This document shows positions 31,935 to 35,369 of a DNA stretch of 35,369 nt, piece after piece. How positions within the stretch are numbered: the first letter of the stretch is position 1; each line of letters begins with the position of its first letter. The stretch is from a virus, in the IMG/VR virus record IMGVR_UViG_3300047564_001958, positions 1-35,369 of that record. One strand, written 5' to 3'. The notes beneath the pieces are model-generated. The model saw only the letters and a program-made list of their open reading frames with translations, had not been told where the DNA came from and searched no databases. A program made the position numbers and the translations under genes.

Positions 31935-32646
31935 AATATACTACTATCAGTTTGAGGGTGATGGATATATTCCAACACTTATGGGATCACCAATTTCTTT
32001 AGATGGTGTTGGGTTTGAACCTACCAGATATATTGAAGAGGTCGATAAGAATGCAACATATTATGAATGTCCTGCTTGGCAACATAAAGCAGTTCGAGAG
32101 TTTGTGATCAGATCAGTTCGTGATATGACTCTAGAAGTTGATGCTGTAAATGGTGTCATCAATTCTCCAAATATGAGACCAGATCAGTTCAATAAGTATA
32201 TACATCAACATAGAAATTTTACAGATTTTAATACAATCCAGTTACCAATTCCAATGCTTTTGTGTTGGACAAAAGAGAAAGATATTTGGGTTGAATTAAA
32301 ACCAGATCCTAGAACTGTTTTAAACAATTTTATTACTGTTGGTGGATGGTTCAACCTATCGGAATGGACAAGACCTCTTTCTTTTGCTATTGATATCGTC
32401 GATAATACAAAACCAGTTGTTATTAAGAGAGGTGATCCAATTTATAAAGTTTGTTTCTATAAAGAAGGTGACTTGACCCGTAACTTTATGCTAGAGAAAG
32501 GAACTCCAAATATGGATATGTTAAATGATGTACAAAAGAGAATTGCACTCAAAGATGTAATTCCTAATATCTCAAGAACTCTTCTTTTTGGTAAAAAGAA
32601 GGAAACGGAATCAAAGTGTCCATTTGCTTTCCTATTTAAGAAATGA
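31921..32646 (+). CDS. DUF6065-like protein 2
   Basis: This 241-residue protein overlaps the previous gene by 14 bases. It parallels DUF6065-like protein 1 in its second half: a Pro-rich strand (LPIPMLLCWTKEKDIWVELK), then NFITVGGWFNLSEWTRPLSF and VIKRGDPIYKVCFYKEGDL, matching GTPLAQYIPI of protein 1. Similarity is clear by eye in Trp, Pro and the GDPIYKVCFY end, but distant. The N-terminus (KIYYYQFEGDGYIPTLMGSP) differs from protein 1. The C-terminus is rich in Lys with KCPFAFLFKK. No catalytic residues could be named. Paralogy suggests it works in the same pathway as protein 1. Confidence 0.6.
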   Translation: MKNTKIYYYQFEGDGYIPTLMGSPISLDGVGFEPTRYIEEVDKNATYYECPAWQHKAVREFVIRSVRDMTLEVDAVNGVINSPNMRPDQFNKYIHQHRNFTDFNTIQLPIPMLLCWTKEKDIWVELKPDPRTVLNNFITVGGWFNLSEWTRPLSFAIDIVDNTKPVVIKRGDPIYKVCFYKEGDLTRNFMLEKGTPNMDMLNDVQKRIALKDVIPNISRTLLFGKKKETESKCPFAFLFKK

Positions 32647-33257
32647 TTACACAACAACCAACCATCATTATTGATAATTTCTTCGAAACACCTAATCAAG
32701 TGCGAGAGTGGGGATTGTCTTTAAATTTCTACAAAGGTGATAGGGGAAATTGGCCTGGGTATAGGACAGATCTCATCCACATGGTAGATGATAAATTTCA
32801 TTCACTGTTGTGTCAAAAGATTATTAAACATACATCTTATAATTATTTTAAACAGTTTGATGCAAGTTTTGCTTTATGTGATGAAACATGGGAATCTGGG
32901 TGGGTACACACAGATCCTATGGACTTTAATGTGGTTGGATTGATTTACCTTTCACCAAATCCACCTAAACTTATTCACTGTGGAACTACAATTTATGATG
33001 CTCCAGGGGATTATGTTAGTGGTGATTCTATATTCATTACAGATGTAAATGAAGAAGATCCAACCAAGAGACAGAGTGAGTCTAGACTTAAACATAACTC
33101 ACACTTCACTCCTAATCAAATTATAGAAAATCGATATAATCGTTGTATTATATTTGATGCTCGACAATGGCATTCTGCTGGTGAGTTCTTTGGTCATCCT
33201 GATGATAAACATGACCAACGTTTAACTATTGTGTTCTTTGGTGCTGCTAGATGGTAA
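32643..33257 (+). CDS. DUF6445-like putative 2OG/Fe(II) oxygenase 1
   Basis: This 204-residue protein overlaps its neighbour by four bases. It has the opening IIIDNFFETPNQVREWGLSL, a NWPGYRT motif, and GWVH89TD91PMDFNVVGLIYL with an HxD pair. QWH177SAGEFFG and QR193LTIVFF supply the distal histidine and 2OG-binding arginine. This is the order expected of a 2OG/Fe(II) fold. I recall the WPGxRT plus QWHSAGEFFG pattern as DUF6445, an uncharacterised relative. The next gene is a paralogue with the same motifs, so the pair arose by duplication. Substrate unknown. Confidence 0.75.
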   Translation: MITQQPTIIIDNFFETPNQVREWGLSLNFYKGDRGNWPGYRTDLIHMVDDKFHSLLCQKIIKHTSYNYFKQFDASFALCDETWESGWVHTDPMDFNVVGLIYLSPNPPKLIHCGTTIYDAPGDYVSGDSIFITDVNEEDPTKRQSESRLKHNSHFTPNQIIENRYNRCIIFDARQWHSAGEFFGHPDDKHDQRLTIVFFGAARW

Positions 33258-33868
33258 AACATCCCACAATTATTATTGATGATTTCTTTGAAACTCCTGA
33301 TCAAATTAGAACCTGGGCACTACAGCAAAAGTTCTACAAGCATGATGGTAATTATCAAGGATTAAGAAGTGATCTATTGACCATTATTGATCCAACAATG
33401 CAGCAACTGATGATCAATAAGATGCTAGAATACTCACATTTTTATTACATTGAAGCACTATATACTTCATTTCAATTGATAGATGAAACTTGGGGTGATG
33501 GGTGGATTCATAATGATTCAAAAGATTTAACTATTGCTGGTCTTGTTTATCTCACTCCAAATGCTCCACAGAATAGTGGAACAATCATTTATGATGATCC
33601 AGATTCCAATATGACGTTAGAACTAACAGAGGGTATTCAAAGGGCATTTGAAATTGAAGTTAATGAACTGGATGATATTAAAAGAAAAGAGTTAGAGATA
33701 CATAGGATTAAACATAATTCTCAGTTCAGAGTATCTCAGGTGATTGAGAATAGATATAATAGATGTGTTATTTTTGATTGTAAAAGGTGGCACGGTGCAG
33801 GACAATATTTTGGCAATACACCTGAAACTAGTAGATTAACTTTACCCTTTTTTGTGAAAGCAAGATGA
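33251..33868 (+). CDS. DUF6445-like putative 2OG/Fe(II) oxygenase 2
   Basis: This 205-residue protein overlaps the previous gene by seven bases and is its tandem paralogue. Shared elements are IIIDDFFETPDQIRTWALQQ, GWIH87ND89SKDLTIAGLVYL, IKHNSQFRVSQVIENRYNRC, RWH181GAGQYFG and SR195LTLPFF. The HxD, H and R residues are all kept, so it is likely active. The WPGxRT motif of copy 1 reads YQGLRSD here, a difference at a position that may line the substrate pocket. Both copies keep IENRYNRC, an odd block between the beta strands with a shared cysteine. Confidence 0.74.
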   Translation: MVKHPTIIIDDFFETPDQIRTWALQQKFYKHDGNYQGLRSDLLTIIDPTMQQLMINKMLEYSHFYYIEALYTSFQLIDETWGDGWIHNDSKDLTIAGLVYLTPNAPQNSGTIIYDDPDSNMTLELTEGIQRAFEIEVNELDDIKRKELEIHRIKHNSQFRVSQVIENRYNRCVIFDCKRWHGAGQYFGNTPETSRLTLPFFVKAR

Positions 33869-34506
33869 GACATGTAGTAGTTAGAGATGCAATTCCTAAG
33901 GAACTTTGTGATTATATTGCAATTGAATATCGTATGATTCGTGATAACATTCTGAGAACTGGTGGACCACCTTGGGATCCTACAGTTCCAGGTGCTTTTG
34001 CTATGTACTCTCCTATTTGTTTTGAGGCATTGAATGTGTATCTTCAACCAAAGATTGAAGAAGTCATAGGTAAAGATTTGCATTCTTCATACAGTTATGC
34101 TAGAATCTATGCGAAAGGGTGTGAATTAAAGAGGCACAAAGATCGAAGTTCATCTGAGTATGCAGTTAGTGCTTGTATTACCAAAGATGTTGATTGGCCA
34201 TTATACTTTGAATATGAAGATTCTGTAGAACCAGTTGAATTAAATGTTGGTGATATTGTAGTATTTCAAGGTCACAAATATTTTCACTGGAGGAGACCAT
34301 ATACTGGTGATGAACAAATTATGGGATTCCTACAATATGTTGATCAACATGGTGAGTGGAAGCATTATAAGTATGATGGTAGACCAATGATGGGAGCACC
34401 ATTTGAAACTGCACACCCAGATGTGCATGAAGAGATGAAAACTTTAAACGACGGTGTAATTGAATGTGATTTGGAGGACAATGAACAATGGACAAAATAT
34501 TTGTAA
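33865..34506 (+). CDS. Putative 2OG/Fe(II) oxygenase, P4H-like with HWRxP motif
   Basis: This 213-residue protein overlaps the previous gene by four bases. HxD is present as RH91KD93RSSSEYAVSA, and the distal ligand as GDIVVFQGHKYFH141WRRPY. The HWRxP ending marks a subgroup distinct from the other P4H-like genes here. An expected arginine/lysine in a later strand is less clear (GFLQYVDQHGEW). The N-terminus VVVRDAIPKELCDYIAIEYR is a typical P4H-like start. The last 40 residues are acidic. Two candidate distal histidines (137 and 141) leave the ligand choice open, with 141 favoured. Confidence 0.75.
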   Translation: MRHVVVRDAIPKELCDYIAIEYRMIRDNILRTGGPPWDPTVPGAFAMYSPICFEALNVYLQPKIEEVIGKDLHSSYSYARIYAKGCELKRHKDRSSSEYAVSACITKDVDWPLYFEYEDSVEPVELNVGDIVVFQGHKYFHWRRPYTGDEQIMGFLQYVDQHGEWKHYKYDGRPMMGAPFETAHPDVHEEMKTLNDGVIECDLEDNEQWTKYL

Positions 34507-35108
34507 TTGATGATATAATTCCTAAGGATTATCAGATTTGGGTAGAGGAAATTATTACCCAACAGAAAGAACTTCCATGGTATTATAAATCTAAAGCAAT
34601 TCATGATGGGTATCAAAAAGATTTAAGAAATGTATTTTGTTTGTTTCATTACTTGTATGAGGAGGAAACTAAGAAATCACCATTATTTGATGCTCTCTAT
34701 CCAATTTTGATGCATACTCATGATAAAGCACCAGAAGTTAGGTGGAATACTTTAGATCGAATGAGAATTAATTTAATGCCGAAGTTTAAGAATGCAGCAA
34801 ACGTTCCCTGGCACTTACCTCATGTTGATAATTATATTCGTAATGGATGGAATGCAATTTATTATGTAAATGATATGGGAGCACCTGATGATGGTGATAC
34901 CTTTATTTTTGAACAAAAGATGGAAGTATTTACACCTGAGGAGTCTGAAAAGATCTTAAAAGATAATTATTTTACTATTAAGAAAAAGATTACACCAAAA
35001 CGTGGAAGAATCGTTATATTTCCAACTTGTTATTTCCATGCATCTTCTTGGTCTAGTACAGTAGATAGATATGTTATCAATTGTAATTTAATTAATGAGG
35101 GTTTCTGA
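34488..35108 (+). CDS. Putative 2OG/Fe(II) oxygenase, P4H-like (P4H-2)
   Basis: This 206-residue protein overlaps the previous gene by 19 bases. It has a clean triad: H112-V-D114 in WHLPHVDNYIRNGWNAIYYV, H184 in CYFHASSWS, and R194 in DRYVINCNL. Motif order, the YFHASS end and the RYVINCN strand are very similar to P4H-1 at 31407, so the two are paralogues. The N-terminus starts FVIDDIIPKDYQIWVEEIIT, a helix common to this group. It is probably an active hydroxylase of unknown substrate. Confidence 0.82.
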   Translation: MDKIFVIDDIIPKDYQIWVEEIITQQKELPWYYKSKAIHDGYQKDLRNVFCLFHYLYEEETKKSPLFDALYPILMHTHDKAPEVRWNTLDRMRINLMPKFKNAANVPWHLPHVDNYIRNGWNAIYYVNDMGAPDDGDTFIFEQKMEVFTPEESEKILKDNYFTIKKKITPKRGRIVIFPTCYFHASSWSSTVDRYVINCNLINEGF

Positions 35109-35109
35109 C

Positions 35110-35369
35110 ATGGATGAAAATCAAGTTTCAAGTATTATTAAATCTGGATCTGATTGGGCATTGTATAAAGTTCCATTCATCGAAGCAAATTTAAGTAATT
35201 TCATATATGATTTAAATCTCGCACATAAGAATTTTAAGGATGTATTTGTTAATGTTGATAGTTCACTTACTAGAAAACAAGAATTAACAGTAGGTGATTT
35301 ACCCAGTCTGTGGGAAAGATCACAGAATATTGATAACTTTATTGAATCAGAATTGAATGATCCTGGTTC
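35110..35369 (+). CDS. Unidentified gene, truncated by the window end
   Basis: An ATG at 35110, one base after the previous stop, opens a frame that runs to the window end without a stop (86 full codons). I translated it by hand. The protein starts MDENQVSSIIKSGSDWALYK and continues with an Asn/Asp-rich helical section (NFIYDLNLAHKNFKDVF, then SLWERSQNIDNFIESELNDP). I do not recognise it. The same strand and spacing make it a further member of the halogenase/oxygenase array. Confidence 0.6.
   Translation, partial: MDENQVSSIIKSGSDWALYKVPFIEANLSNFIYDLNLAHKNFKDVFVNVDSSLTRKQELTVGDLPSLWERSQNIDNFIESELNDPG

Overview
This window is a 35.4-kb piece of a T4-like cyanomyovirus, a contractile-tailed phage of marine Synechococcus or Prochlorococcus. 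The evidence is a run of T4-type baseplate and tail genes (gp48, gp4, gp54, gp26, gp27 and gp5 homologues), a CP12 gene of cyanobacterial Calvin-cycle type, an AT-rich base composition, phage tRNA genes, and T4-style late promoters (NATAAATA) in front of structural genes. All genes lie on the + strand except the first, a truncated gp48 homologue on the - strand.

Layout. 1-3300: gp48 (-) and gp4 (+) diverge from overlapping start codons, followed by a small unassigned protein, a gp54-like tube initiator, and gp26 with a short -1-frame extension that looks like a programmed frameshift product. 3297-11455: two very long paralogous tape-measure/hub-like proteins, the first carrying lysozyme-like and M23-like domains, then a gp27-like hub protein. 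11458-12666: CP12, two sigma70-type promoters, tRNA-Val and tRNA-Ile(GAT), and a lysozyme-like protein with a probable signal peptide. 12738-15197: gp5-like hub/spike. 15198-15995: an early-type promoter, two small genes, and tRNA-Ile(TAT), tRNA-Leu and tRNA-Thr. 15997-26638: one oxygenase gene and then a large set of virion and tail-fibre proteins, including one with a plastocyanin-like copper-site motif and a glycine/histidine-rich adhesin-like protein.

26654-35369 is the most unusual part. It is a tightly packed, mostly overlapping same-strand array: two tandem flavin-dependent (tryptophan-type) halogenases, two DUF6065-like proteins, a coiled-coil protein, and six consecutive or near-consecutive putative 2-oxoglutarate/Fe(II) oxygenases of three subtypes. 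It continues past the window end with an unidentified gene. It follows the tail-fibre/adhesin genes with no terminator that I can see, so it may be expressed late. Its substrate is unknown. Modification of a virion protein, a host surface component or a small metabolite are all possible.

All family assignments come from reading translated motifs by eye; no database search was run.
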